Of a stretch of DNA of 64,000 nt, positions 24,135 to 33,666 are shown piece after piece. A program made the position numbers and the translations under genes. Under the pieces are notes generated by a model that worked only from the letters and a program-made list of their open reading frames with translations, was not told where the DNA came from and made no database searches. Source of the stretch: Portunus trituberculatus (lineage: Eukaryota; Arthropoda; Malacostraca; Decapoda; Portunidae); assembly GCF_017591435.1 (NCBI RefSeq), contig NC_059300.1:22894549-22958548 (forward strand), written 5' to 3'. Position 1 is the first letter of the stretch. The number at the start of each line of letters is the position of its first letter.

Positions 24135-24386
24135 TCAGGTGGTTCTTATAGCTTCCAAGGAAGATACGGTCTCACCAGCCTTCTTAATAGAGTCTGCTGA
24201 CTTGAAAATAGAGACAGTATAATATGGAGTCAAGATAGTGGCCAGCACTGCTATAGTTTTGTGGCCTCTCTCATGTCTGTGAATAATATCTAGCTTCATT
24301 TGGAGAGTAAGAGACTTCCTGGTCTTCTTACGAAGACTAGGCCAATTGCAGGGCATTTTGGTGGTAAGTTGAGCTAGGGAAGACAA
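24135..24386 (-). pseudogene. Tigger-like transposase N-terminus (CENP-B-type HTH)
   Basis: The frame reads MPCNWPSLRKKTRKSLTLQM, KLDIIHRHERGHKTIAVLAT and IFKSADSIKKAGETVSS. The SLTLExKLDIIxRxExGxK pattern followed by a second helix pair and a KxADxIKxAGE step is the pogo/Tigger/CENP-B DNA-binding start. It stops after about 83 residues; the catalytic domain is absent. The paralogous piece lies at about 17440-18470 on the plus strand, split by the MITE. Confidence 0.82.
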
Positions 24387-24452
24387 GCTGCTGCTGACGC
24401 TGTTATGTTTTGACTGGGGACTGAATGTTGCGCGTGTTGTCCACGAGAGGCT

Positions 24453-24545
24453 TGATCTTGATCTTGATCTTTATTCTATAGGGGTCCCAGGATTTTTCCT
24501 GAGGCAGGCCTTAGTACCAGCAGCTCCTGGTGTATTCAAAAGACT
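24453..24545 (-). mobile_element. Short retroposon 3' end with (ATCAAG)n-type tail
   Basis: In sense it runs from CACCAGGAGCTGCTGGTACT through GGGACCCCTATAGAATAAAG to GATCAAGATCAAGATCAAG. The short tandem tail and lack of similarity to the other Tigger-like copy at this point suggest a 5'-truncated SINE or LINE end inserted into the Tigger-like element. The family is unknown. Confidence 0.45.
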
Positions 24546-24715
24546 GTCAGCTTGCGTGATATGGTGGGGCTTTCAAATTTGGAAAAAAATTACCTGGATA
24601 AAACTTCGTTAAAACGAGTTTGGTGTTCGTTAAACGAGCAGATGGTAGTAAAATGAAACCTTCGTTGTAGCGAAATTTCGTTGTGTGAACCTTCGCTAAA
24701 CGGGGTTTGCCTGTA

Positions 24716-25437
24716 CTTTCAAATCAAAGAATAGTGATTGGCTTTAGTTTATGCATGAAAAATTAACTCCGATATTGATTGGCTAATGGGGGAGGGGGGG
24801 TATTGTTATGCTGGGATGGTTAAAAATAACGCCTCCAGCGTTTGTTTGTTTATAGTGAACCACGTGGAGCATGAAAAAGGCAAAATCCGCACTCAGGCCA
24901 CAGTTATACACGGAAATGTATTGGTGTGTGCACGACGCATTCAAGGCAGCATCTTGCGGTACCACGAGGTCACTTTTGCGCGTGGTACGCACATACCACA
25001 AAACAGTCTTGCTGTAAGGAAGGGATTAAGACTGACAAGTTCTTATGAGAAATGTAGGCTAATTTAGAGTGTGGTAGACACTCCTCTATTTCCTTCTACT
25101 TAGCCAGAGACGTATCCACAGGCATTTTCTTTTATGTTGACTCTTCCAGTACACCAAAAGAAGAGCAACCAGAACTTCAGCATCGTCACTGGAGTAAGAC
25201 ATCTTGGTGGGTAGCTGTTTGTTCACATTTACTTCCCACCAAGGCTCCAACTAGTCGATACTTTCCAGGTACTACGTGCGACACTTTCTGACCATAAGGC
25301 ATGAGTAGGAAACTCTACATATGTGAAATTTCAGTTGCAAATTGGCATGTGTGAACCTGCCTTTACTCTGACATATGTTGGTAACATGACCATGCAACCA
25401 AACAAGATTTAAATGATAACTTTATATAAGAACTTAC
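24716..25437. other. Intron sequence 3' of the small exon at 25438
   Basis: It contains a G-rich run (about 24788-24800) and an open plus-strand frame of about 90 codons with no family motif. It may be the far flank of the piggyBac remnant. Nothing else was recognised. Confidence 0.4.
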
Positions 25438-25517
25438 TGTTCTGGCTTGTCTAGAGGGACATCTGGCATGGCTTCCTGCTGGGCCTTGATCATGTTGACC
25501 TCTGCTCCACTCCCACG
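25438..25517 (-). CDS. capu: Formin FH2 exon, RGSGAEVN to LDKPEQ
   Basis: The 80-nt exon encodes RGSGAEVNMIKAQQEAMPDV and PLDKPEQ. LDKPEQ is the landmark that precedes the FL.ELS helix in FMN-type FH2 domains. The acceptor TTGCAG is at 25518-25523 and the donor GTAAGTT at 25431-25437. It starts in phase 0 and ends after two bases of the Q codon, completed by G at 923 across the 24.5-kb intron. It forms part of the FH2 knob/coiled-coil region. It is shielded from transposons by short introns on its 5' side (381 bp). Confidence 0.9.
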
Positions 25518-25898
25518 CTGCAAGAAGCCAAAATACACTTCTAATTCTCAATATAAAGAATAGATATGAAAAATAAAATACATCTATGAGTGCACAGTAA
25601 TACATATATGAATGCAGTATTGTTTAGACAAAAATGGGAAAATATTTGTGAAAGTGATGTTAATTGTGAGCCACACATGACTTTATCTAAATCATCTCTG
25701 AAATGTATTCAATTAGTCTTATATCTTAAACATTCTGTAGGCTTATTTGCCATATCATTTAATTTTATTATGCAATTGGAAACCAGAACTAAGGGTAGAG
25801 TTGATTATCAATGATATATGCTGCCAATTAAATTTTTTTATCTCCAATTTATTATTTTCTTCTAAAAATAACCATCAACACTCATAAAGCACACATAC

Positions 25899-25960
25899 CA
25901 CTTCATAAAGTTGCTGAAGTACCTCCTGATCCAAGACCGAGGTATCGAAGTTGTACACGG
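25899..25960 (-). CDS. capu: Formin FH2 exon, AVYNFDTSV to QLYEV
   Basis: The 62-nt exon completes A from the previous G and then encodes VYNFDTSVLDQEVLQQLYEV. FMN-type formins have A[VI]xNxDxSVxxxETLQALYE here. The acceptor is ATTTCAG at 25961-25967, preceded by an unusually long T run in sense (43 nt, about 22 nt upstream). The donor is GTATGTGT at 25891-25898. It ends in phase 0. The short size and clean family match support it as a real exon despite the low-complexity flank. Confidence 0.9.
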
Positions 25961-25979
25961 CTGAAATGAATCAATACTA

Positions 25980-25982
<3 letters not shown>

Positions 25983-26025
<43 letters not shown>
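25983..26025. repeat. (A)43 homopolymer, poly(T) in gene sense
   Basis: An uninterrupted A run in the intron just upstream (in sense) of the 25899-25960 exon. In transcript sense it is a pyrimidine tract next to the acceptor. Confidence 0.95.
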
Positions 26026-26030
<5 letters not shown>

Positions 26031-26254
26031 AACAGGATTATTTTGCAATTTCTTATATCACATTTATTTTGTAGCATTATAGAACTTTCCAAAGCATTCT
26101 TTGATAATAACCCAATATAAAATCATGCACTTTTAGTAAGCCTATGTATGATTTAATATAGCCTTTGCATAACATCGTGTTCTATGATGAACATTCTACA
26201 AGTTTTGATATATAGTACAATGGTATACATCCCTCTTTTGTTTCCTTTCCCTAT

Positions 26255-26275
26255 CCTCTCTCTCTCTCTCTCTCA
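26255..26275. repeat. (TC)n microsatellite
   Basis: A short pure TC run in the 389-bp intron. Unlike the AC arrays, it has no transposon next to it. Confidence 0.85.
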
Positions 26276-26349
26276 GAACAAAATAATCATATTTAAAGTC
26301 TTAATATTAAGTGGGTTAAGTATACTGTACTCTGCAGAAAAAGACTTAC

Positions 26350-26437
26350 CATTTTCGACATCAGCAATGTCTAAATGTTGACTCGTAATGAAGATTCCAA
26401 CATTTTGAGATCGCTTACTGTCTAACACTTTTGCTAC
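26350..26437 (-). CDS. capu: Formin FH2 exon, VAKVLDSKRSQNVGIF
   Basis: The 88-nt exon encodes VAKVLDSKRSQNVGIFITSQ and HLDIADVEN plus one base. LDxKRSQNVxI is the FH2 knob signature. The isoleucine in NVGIF aligns by motif with the isoleucine known to be needed for barbed-end binding in yeast Bni1 and mouse mDia1; this is from family knowledge and was not tested here. The acceptor CTACCTG/CAG is at 26438-26440 and the donor GTAAGTCTT at 26341-26349. On its 5' side lies a 22.2-kb intron full of LINEs. Confidence 0.92.
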
Positions 26438-26590
26438 CTGAAAAAAACAAAAACAAATTATAATAATAAAATAAATAAATAATAATAATAAAATGAAAAA
26501 AATTATGCATTAATACATGTAAAAATTAATATAATTCAGTCAACATATATGTATAGAAAATAAGATGCTGAGACAGATTTTAGTTTAGAA

Positions 26591-26614
26591 GTGTGTGTGT
26601 GTGTGTGTGTGTGT
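26591..26614. repeat. (GT)n at LINE E tail
   Basis: A 24-bp GT run abuts the 3' tail of the minus-strand LINE E fragment. Confidence 0.9.
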
Positions 26615-26983
26615 ATTTACCTAGTTTTACCTAGTTGTAGTTTTACAGGGCCTGGGCTTTACTCTCATGTGGCCCTGTCTCCATATCTACACTTATCCAA
26701 CTTTTCTTTAAAACTATGCACACTCGTTGCTGACACCACTTCCTCACTCAAACTGTTCCAAGTCTCAACACATCTTTGTAGAAAACTATTTTTTAACATC
26801 TCTCAGACATCTTCCCTTCCTCAGTCTTTTACTACGTGATCTTGTGCATCGAATGTCATATTCCTCTCTCAGGATCAGTTTCTCATTATCCACTTGATCC
26901 ATTCCATTAACAAATTTATAAACTTGTATCAGATCCCCTCTCTCCCTTCTTTATTTCAGGGTTGGTAGATCCATAGCCTTTAG
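26615..26983 (-). mobile_element. LINE family E, 3' fragment
   Basis: In sense the piece starts inside ORF2 near AGGCTAAAGGCTATGGATCT (KAMDLPTL), passes through a degenerate C-terminus, and ends AGGCCCTGTAAAACTACAAC, TAGGTAAAACTAGGTAAATA and C(AC)n. The terminal motif occurs twice. The upstream end joins the tail of LINE D1 at a shared AGG with no AC tract between. It is a fifth family, known here only by its 3' end and by short tail units elsewhere. Confidence 0.75.
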
Positions 26984-27009
26984 CCTATTTGTCTATTACA
27001 GGGCCTGAG

Positions 27010-28347
27010 CTAAGCTCTCTGTGTCCTGTCTCCTTGTCCATTCCTGTCATATCTCTCTTTCATCTGATTGACACACACCGCCTCAACGACATCACTGCTA
27101 AGTTTATTCCACTTATCACTGCTACGAAGCGGGAAACTGTATTTTCTCACGTCATTTAGACAGATGTCTTTTATTAGCTTTTCTCCATGTCCTCGGAGAT
27201 GATTACTTGTGGTCACCTTTATCAACTCTCTGTCCAGTATGTCAATCTTGTTCACCAATTTATACATAGTTATCATGTGTCCTCTTGTTCTTCTCTCTTC
27301 TAATGTGGTCAGCCCCAGCTTCCTCAGTCTTTCCTCATAGTCTAACTCCTTGAGTCCTGGTACCATCCTTGTTGCCAGCCTCTGTACCCTTTCTACCTTC
27401 TTCACATTTTTCTTCATATGCGGTGACCAGACACAAGCTGCATATTCTAACTGGGGTCTTATTAAGGTACATAATATCTTCTTCATGATTCCTTCATCTA
27501 GGTAGTGGAATGCAAGGCCAATATTTTGAAGCATGTTATATGTTTTCCAAAAAATCTTGTTAATGTGTTTCTTTGGTGACAAGGTGTTTTGCACGGTTAC
27601 TCCTAAGTCTTTCTCCTCATTGGTCTCTTTAATTTTCTCATCACCCAGCCTGTAATCCCAGTTTGGTCTGTATCTACTTCTTCCCATTTTCATAACATGT
27701 GTCTTGTCTATATTAAATTCCATCTGCCACTCCTTACTCCACTCATATATCTTATCAAGATCTTCCTGTAACTTGTTACAATCTTCCACATTCCTTATTC
27801 TCCTCATAATTTTAGTATCGTCCGCAAACATGTTCATGTAACTGTCAATTCCTACTGGCATATCATTAACATAAATCAAAAACATGATGGGACCAAGCAC
27901 TGACCCTTGTGGAACTCCACTGGTTACCTTCTTCCACTCGGACTTCCTTCCTCTCACCACTGTTCTTATTTCTCTTCCCATTAAGTAATTTTCCATCCAT
28001 TTTGCTAGTTTATCATTTACTCCTCCAATCTTCTTTAGTTTCCACATCAGTCTATTGTGTGGTACTTTATCAAAGGCCTTTCTCAAGTCCAGGTAGATAG
28101 CATCCACCCATCCCTCTCTATGTTGTAGTATGTCAGTCACTCTTGAATAAAAACATAATAAATTGGATATGCACGATCTTCCTTTTCTGAAACCAAACTG
28201 TCTTTCACTCAGAATGTTTTCACTTTCTAGATACTCACTCCACTTAGCTTTAATTACTTCTTCACATACCTTGCACAATATACTAGTCAACGATACTGGT
28301 CTATAATTTAGCGGTTCCATTCTACTACCATTCTTATATAGGCACAA
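27010..28347 (-). CDS. LINE D ORF2: RT and C-terminal domain
   Basis: The 445-residue frame starts just before MEPLNYRPVSLTSILCKVC and continues with RQFGFRKGRSCISNLLCFYS, AIYLDLRKAFDKVPHNRLMW (motif A), SGVPQGSVLGPIMFLIYVND (motif B), NMFADDTKIM (motif C with both catalytic aspartates), NEEKDLGVTVQN, LEYAACVWSPH in the thumb and the C-terminal KYSFPLRSSDKWNKLSSDV. All catalytic residues needed for an RT are visible, although the protein is cut off from its first RT block by a frameshift near 28340. It is an intronic retrotransposon in sense with the formin gene. Confidence 0.9.
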   Translation of the reverse strand: MCLYKNGSRMEPLNYRPVSLTSILCKVCEEVIKAKWSEYLESENILSERQFGFRKGRSCISNLLCFYSRVTDILQHREGWVDAIYLDLRKAFDKVPHNRLMWKLKKIGGVNDKLAKWMENYLMGREIRTVVRGRKSEWKKVTSGVPQGSVLGPIMFLIYVNDMPVGIDSYMNMFADDTKIMRRIRNVEDCNKLQEDLDKIYEWSKEWQMEFNIDKTHVMKMGRSRYRPNWDYRLGDEKIKETNEEKDLGVTVQNTLSPKKHINKIFWKTYNMLQNIGLAFHYLDEGIMKKILCTLIRPQLEYAACVWSPHMKKNVKKVERVQRLATRMVPGLKELDYEERLRKLGLTTLEERRTRGHMITMYKLVNKIDILDRELIKVTTSNHLRGHGEKLIKDICLNDVRKYSFPLRSSDKWNKLSSDVVEAVCVNQMKERYDRNGQGDRTQRA

Positions 28348-29909
28348 TGTCAGCTCTTTTCCACTCTTTCGGGACTAATCCTGTTCGTATGGAGGTTTCC
28401 ACAATATCAAATACGGGGTTCAACAATTGATCCTTACATTCATTTAGCAACCTCCCAGATATGCCATCAGGCCCCATTGATTTATTAATATCCAGATTGC
28501 TTATAATTTTCCTTACATCTTCCTTAGTAACCATGATGTCCTGCATTTGCTTTATTTCCGTAGGTCTTCCTCCCATAAAATGCTCCTCCTTTGTAAACAC
28601 TTTGCAAAAGTTGTCGTTCAAAATTTCAGCTATATCTCCAGCATTCTCATATACTTCTTCCCCGTTTTTTTTACCTTTACTATTGCCTCCCTTATATTTA
28701 GTTTTCCATTTATGAATTTGTAAAACATTTTTGGGTCACTATCACAGTTTTCCACCACCCTCTGTTCATATTCCTTCTGTGCTGTTCTTCTTACTTCAAT
28801 ATATCTATTCCTTGCTGTTTTGTAAACTTCTCTTGATAATACATCACTGTTTTTCTTAAGTTTCTTCCATGCCTTTTCTTTGTTCTTTTTTGCTTCTTCA
28901 CAATTTCTATTAAACCACTGTTTATTATTTAAAGTCCTCTTTCTGTAATATGGCACAAACTTTATCACAGCAGAGTTATACAAATCCATAAATTTATCGT
29001 ATTTCAATTGCATATCCTTTTCCTGGTATACCACGGACCAGTTAATTTAATTAAAGAACTCCCTTATATGGTTATAATTTGCCCTAATATAATTTAATTT
29101 TTCCTCCCTGCATTCCACAATCTCATTCGTGCTTAATTCCGTATCCAGCTCAAAGCTTAGGACATCATGATCGCTTCTCCCAAGGGACATTCATGTTCAA
29201 TTTCCTCTTTTAGAGATGCCCTGGTAAATACCAAATCCAACCTTGCTGCAACATCTTGTCCCCTGCACCTTGTTGGTGATCTCACCCACTGTGTCATCAA
29301 GTTATTTGTTGCTACCTTTAACAATTCCTCTGCCCACTCACCACTGTCACCACTTCGTAGTCTTCCCACACTATTTCTTTACAATTAAAGTCTCACCATC
29401 ATCACTCTATCCTTTCTGATGAGTTCTTGCTTCATTCTGTCTAGAGTATTTCTCATCACCATTTGGTACTGTTCATATTCCCAAGCATTGGTTCTGGGTG
29501 GTATGTATACTGTTATAATATTAATGTCCCTCTTGCCATCTGTTATAAGCATACTTATCACTTCCTCATTTCTCTTACTATAGTTCACCTCCTTCACTAT
29601 CAGATCTTCCTTAGTAAGAACCATTATACCACCACCTCCTTTATTTTTTCTATCATTTCTCCATACTTTGTAGTGTTTTACAACAAACCAGTCTAGCTTT
29701 ATTTTGGGCCTTAGCTTTGTTTCCACTACACACATTATGTCCGGTTCGTTATTTCTTAGGTAATCCATACATTCTAGCCTCTTAGACAGAAATCCATCTA
29801 TATTCATGTAAGTCACTTGTATTCCATTCCTAGTCTCTTTCTTCCATGTAATGTCTATTCTGCCTGTTTTATCCACCACTTCTTTAGCCTCCCATTTCTC
29901 ATCCTCCAA
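28334..29909 (-). pseudogene. LINE D1 ORF2 N-terminal part: endonuclease, linker, RT start
   Basis: The endonuclease frame (29909-29385, 174 residues) has VTYMNIDGFLSKRLECMDYL, CVVETKLRPKIKLDW, GGGGIMVLTKEDL and TVYIPPRTNAWEYEQY. The DFN block that should follow is damaged near 29390. SRLDLVFTR-like and CPLGEAIMMS sequence lies at 29369-29157. The linker (29034-28630) is Lys/Arg-rich with WFNRNCEEAKKNKEKAWK. RT block 0 (28621-28334) has SMGPDGISGRLLNECKDQ and WKRADIVPI. At least four frame changes break it. Confidence 0.85.
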
Positions 29910-29982
29910 AAAAACTTGGTCTTTTCCTCCTCTGTTCTTTCGTCATTCCTCTCTTTCACTTCAGTTACAAGCTCTTTCATTT

Positions 29983-30805
29983 TCATTCGCTCATCCTGTG
30001 ACATATTCTTCTTATGTAAATTGTTTTGGTTTCCTCAGAGTCCTTAAGTTTCCAAGCCCTCCTCAACAAGGCCTCAGCTGCCACCTGAGATTTTAATTTC
30101 AATTTTAATGGTCTATTCTTGCCTTCCTCAAAAGCTCCCAATCTCACACTTTCTTCTACCTCAGCATATAGGTCCTTTTCCTCCACAGAGATCTTATTCA
30201 GTAAAGACTTAATCCTGTCATTTTCCTTATTCCTCCTATCCTGCCAATTTCTGTTAGTTTCCTCCCTCAATCCTGTTATGATCACAGATTTTTTTTTCAG
30301 CAATATCTCTCACCATATACTCATTTTCCTTTAGTGCCTTTACCATTTCACTCTGCATAATCACTTTATTTTCTTCTTCCTGCTTTTTCACTATCTCCCT
30401 GAAGGACCTTTGTACCTCCTGATGTTCATGGTTCACTTCTTTCATCCTGGCATCAATTAAATTAAGGCATTCCTACTTCCTCAAGTCCCCTTCGGATATT
30501 TTCATCTCCATTTCTAGGAGTTTAGCCTTCATCTCTTCACATTGTTTCCTTAGTTGTTGGTTTTCCTTCTTCATCTCTACTTTTTCCTTTAATAGCTCTT
30601 TATTCGCTATTGTTAACAAATAGATCTCTTTTTTTAACGAATCATTCTCGGCTATAACTCTATCCAGTTTTTCTTCTATGGACAAAATGTTTAGGAACTT
30701 ACTTTCCAGTGCCTGGATTCTTGCATCCATATCTAATTTCTCCAGTCCTCTTGGAGTAGTTACAAAACCTTCAAAATCCTTGGGTTGCCTAGGGGTAGCC
30801 GCCAT
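29983..30805 (-). pseudogene. LINE D1 ORF1
   Basis: It starts at MAATPRQPKDFEGFVTTPRG (ATG at 30805) and runs through a coiled coil (SKFLNILSIEEKLDRVIAEN; KEKVEMKKENQQLRKQCEEM) to 30473. After a frame change it continues with EVNHEHQEVQRSFREIVKKQ (30445-30254) and SVIITGLREETNRNWQDRRN, VEESVRLGAFEEGKNRPLKL, KLKSQVAAEALLRRAWKLKD (30303-29983). The order coiled coil, RRM-like, basic C-terminus fits LINE ORF1 RNA-binding proteins. The homologous ORF1 of D2 starts with MTSTPRNMRDFEWFVTTPSG. Confidence 0.8.
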
Positions 30806-31034
30806 GTTTGCTATCGTCAGCTGATTACGGCCAAAACAATCACTGCCCACACTCTCCTCTCAGGGACCACTCTCCATATCCCTCACTTTCAACACTATGC
30901 GACAGTAGGACATCAACAGGACACTAAGTCAGAGGTACTCGGGCCCTGTAACACCATAGGTATTTTCACTTCTTCCTGTCCGCAGCCGGAGACGACCCGT
31001 CCTCTCTCAGCGACGGCTCTGTGTGTGTGTGTGT

Positions 31035-31628
31035 ATTTACCTAATTGTATTTACCTAATTGTAACATACGGGAAAGGAGCTATGCTCGTACTGTCCCGTC
31101 TCCATATCTACTAATGTCCAGCTTTTTCTTAAAATCATGAATATTCCTTGCGTTGACCACTTCCACGTCTAAACTATTCCATGCTTCCACCCTTCTATGA
31201 GGGAAGCTATATTTTTTCACATCTCTCCTATAAGTGGCCATTTTAGTTTTTCCCATGCCCTCTCGACATTCTTTCATTCCACATACACAGATCTTCCCTA
31301 TCCATTTTTCCATGCCAATCATCACTCTGTATATTGCTATCAGGTCTCCCCTTTCTCTTCTGTTTTCCAGGGTCGGAAGTTGCATTCTGTTCAGTCTGTC
31401 TTCATAAGTCAAATCTCTTAAGTCAGGCACCATTTTTGTTGCAGCCCTCTGTACTTTCTCTAGTTTCCTTATGTGTTTCTTTAAGTTCAGAGCCCACTGT
31501 ATTGTTGCATATTCAAGCCTTGGTCTTATCATTGCAGTAATTATTTTCTTCATCATTTCTTCATCTAAATATACGAACGCCACTCTTATGTTCCTCAATA
31601 AGTTCAATACTTCTCCAATTTTTTTTTT
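31035..31628 (-). mobile_element. LINE family A, copy A4 (short, 5'-truncated)
   Basis: Only the ORF2 C-terminal 175 residues (31607-31080: thumb LEYATIQWALNLKKH, end KYSFPHRRVEAWNSLDVEVV) and the tail with two TTAGGTAAATAC units remain. The truncation point carries a run of about 12 T and then (GT)n at 31629-31651. It is the first of three A copies in head-to-tail order. Confidence 0.9.
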
Positions 31629-32280
31629 TGTGTGTGTGTGTGTGTGTGTGTATTTTACCTAATTGTATTTACCTAATTGTAACATACGGGAAAAGAGCTA
31701 TGCTCGTGTTGTCCCGTCTCCATATCTATTAATGTCCAGCTCTTTCTTAAAATCATGAATATTCCTTGCGTTGACCACTTCCACGTCTAAACTATTCCAT
31801 GCTTCCACCCTTCTATGAGGGAAGCTATATTTTTCACATCTCTCCTATAAGTGGCCATTTTAATTTTTTCCCATGCCCTCTCGACATTCTTTCATTCCAC
31901 ATACACAGATCTTCCCTATCCATTTTTCCATGCCAATCATCACTCTGTATATTGCTATCAGGTCTCCCTTTCTCTTCTGTTTTCCAGGGTCGGAAGTTGC
32001 ATTCTTTTCAGTCTGTCTTCATAAGTCAAATCTCTTAAGTCAGGCACCATTTTTGTTGCAGCCCTCTGTACTTTCTCTAGTTTCCTTATGTGTTTCTTTA
32101 AGTTCGGAGCCCACTGTATTGTTGCATATTCAAGCCTCGGTCTTATCATTGCAGTAATTATTTTCTTCATCATTTCTTCATCTAAATATACGAACGCCAC
32201 TCTTATGTTCCTCAATAAGTTCAATACTTCTCCAATTATTTTGTTTATATGTCTCTCTGGCGATAGGTCATTGGTAATTG

Positions 32281-33321
32281 TCACCCCAAGGTCTTTTTCT
32301 TCATGACTGGTTTTATGTCTTCATTTCCTATCTTGTACATACTCCTGATTCTTCTTTCACTCTTGCCAAACTCTATTTTCTTGCATTTTGTCGTGTTGAA
32401 CTCCATTTGCCATGTACAGCTCCATTTCCATATTCTGTCCAAGTCTTCCTGGAGTAGTTCGCAATCTTTGTCACATCTCACTTTTCTTAACAATTTTGCA
32501 TCGTCTGCAAATAGGCTCACATAACTGGACACCCCATCCACCATGTCATTTATGTAGACCGCGAACATTACTGGTGCCAACACTGATCCCTGTGGAACTC
32601 CACTCTCCACCAAGCCCCATTCTGATGGTCTGTCCTTAATTATTGTTCTCATTTCTCTTCCTACCAAAAAGTCTTCCATCCATTTTAGTAAACTGCCATG
32701 CACTCCTCCTACCATTTCAAGTTTCCAGATCAGTCTCCGGTGTGGTACCTTATCAAAGGCCTTTTTTAAATCCAGATATATTCCATCAGCCCAACCATCT
32801 CTTTCCTGTATTACATCTATCACCCTCGAATAGTAACATATCAGGTTTGTCGTGCATGAACGCCCTTTTCTAAAACCAAATTGACACTCACAAAGTATGT
32901 CATTTTTCTCCAAGAAGTCTGTCCATCTATTCTTCACCACCCTCTCACACATCTTAGCTACCACACTTGTAAGTGACACTGGTCTATAGTTCAATGGGTC
33001 TCTCTTGTTACCTGATTTATAGATTGGGACAATGTTAGCTCTTTTCCAGTCTTGGGGCACTACACCTTCCCTTAATGAGGCATCAATTACTTCACAAACT
33101 TTTTCTGCCAGTTGCTCCCTGCATTCTCTTAAAATCCATCCTGATACCCCATCAGGTCCCACAGCTTTTCTCACTTCTAAACTCCCCATCATATTCTTGA
33201 TCTCCTCCACAGTTACTTGAAACTCCTTCATAATCCCTTTCTGTTCCATTACCAGTGGTTTGTCAAAAGCAGTCTCCTTTGTGAATACCTTCCGAAAGCA
33301 TCCATTCATAGCCTCTGCCAT
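32281..33321 (-). CDS. LINE A5 ORF2: RT domain, longest A frame
   Basis: This 346-residue frame joins blocks that are split in most other A copies: MAEAMNGCFRKVFTKETAFD, AVGPDGVSGWILRECREQL, DWKRANIVPIYKSGNKRD, LNYRPVSLTSVVAKMCERV, CQFGFRKGRSCTTNLICYYS, GIYLDLKKAFDKVPHRRLIW (motif A), ESGVPQGSVLAPVMFAVYIN (motif B), SLFADDAKLLRKV (motif C) and MEFNTTKCKKIEFGKSERR. It ends at VMKKKTLG, where families C and D continue as EKDLGV. One missing base there throws the thumb (starting VTITNDLSPERH) out of frame. Confidence 0.9.
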   Translation of the reverse strand: MAEAMNGCFRKVFTKETAFDKPLVMEQKGIMKEFQVTVEEIKNMMGSLEVRKAVGPDGVSGWILRECREQLAEKVCEVIDASLREGVVPQDWKRANIVPIYKSGNKRDPLNYRPVSLTSVVAKMCERVVKNRWTDFLEKNDILCECQFGFRKGRSCTTNLICYYSRVIDVIQERDGWADGIYLDLKKAFDKVPHRRLIWKLEMVGGVHGSLLKWMEDFLVGREMRTIIKDRPSEWGLVESGVPQGSVLAPVMFAVYINDMVDGVSSYVSLFADDAKLLRKVRCDKDCELLQEDLDRIWKWSCTWQMEFNTTKCKKIEFGKSERRIRSMYKIGNEDIKPVMKKKTLG

Positions 33322-33666
33322 TTCCTGGGATCTTCACTGCATACTCCATTTACTTCTAAACTTTCAATACTTTCTCTATTTTTGATGTTGTTGTTCACAT
33401 GTCTGTAAAAAGCCTTGGTTGGTCTTTACATTTATCAATTATATCCTTTTCTTGTTTCTTTCTTTCTTCTCTTCTAATCAACACATATTCATTTCTTGCT
33501 CTTTTGTAACTTTCCCACTGCTTAATCCGTCTTTTCCTTCTCCACCTCTTCCATGCATCCTCTTTTCTTGTTCTAGCCTTTTCACATCTATCGTTAAACC
33601 AGTCCTGCTTTCCAACTTCTATGTTGTCTTATTGGTACAAATTTTTCTCACCTTCTTTGTATATTT

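Larger units (their letters stand above)
23721..24713 (-). mobile_element. Tigger-like (pogo) element, both ends present, 993 bp
   Basis: TA dinucleotides flank it (23719-23720 and 24714-24715). The left end is CAGGCAACCCCCGTTTAACG. The right end in complement is CAGGCAAACCCCGTTTAGCG. Subterminal repeats of TTCGTTAARCGAA type continue inward on both sides. A 5' transposase piece is encoded on the minus strand at 24386-24135; most of the DDE domain is missing. A short foreign retroposon tail is inserted near 24453-24545. Confidence 0.88.
26984..31019 (-). mobile_element. LINE family D, copy D1, near full length
   Basis: In sense: 5' end ACAGAGCCGTCGCTGAGAGA next to (AC)n at 31020, ORF1 start at 30805, ORF1 pieces to 29983, endonuclease 29909-29157, linker 29034-28630, RT N-terminus 28621-28334, RT and C-terminus as one 445-residue frame (28347-27010), and tail TGTAATAGACAAATAGG joined to LINE E. 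Only a few frameshifts separate the parts. Close relatives lie at 41144-45215 (plus strand), 11119-11470 and 40444-40879. Confidence 0.92.

Noticed and set aside
24786..25067. A 93-codon plus-strand frame next to the Tigger-like element
   Set aside because: The sequence has no motif I recognise and the stretch may be transposon flank. There is no support for a gene.
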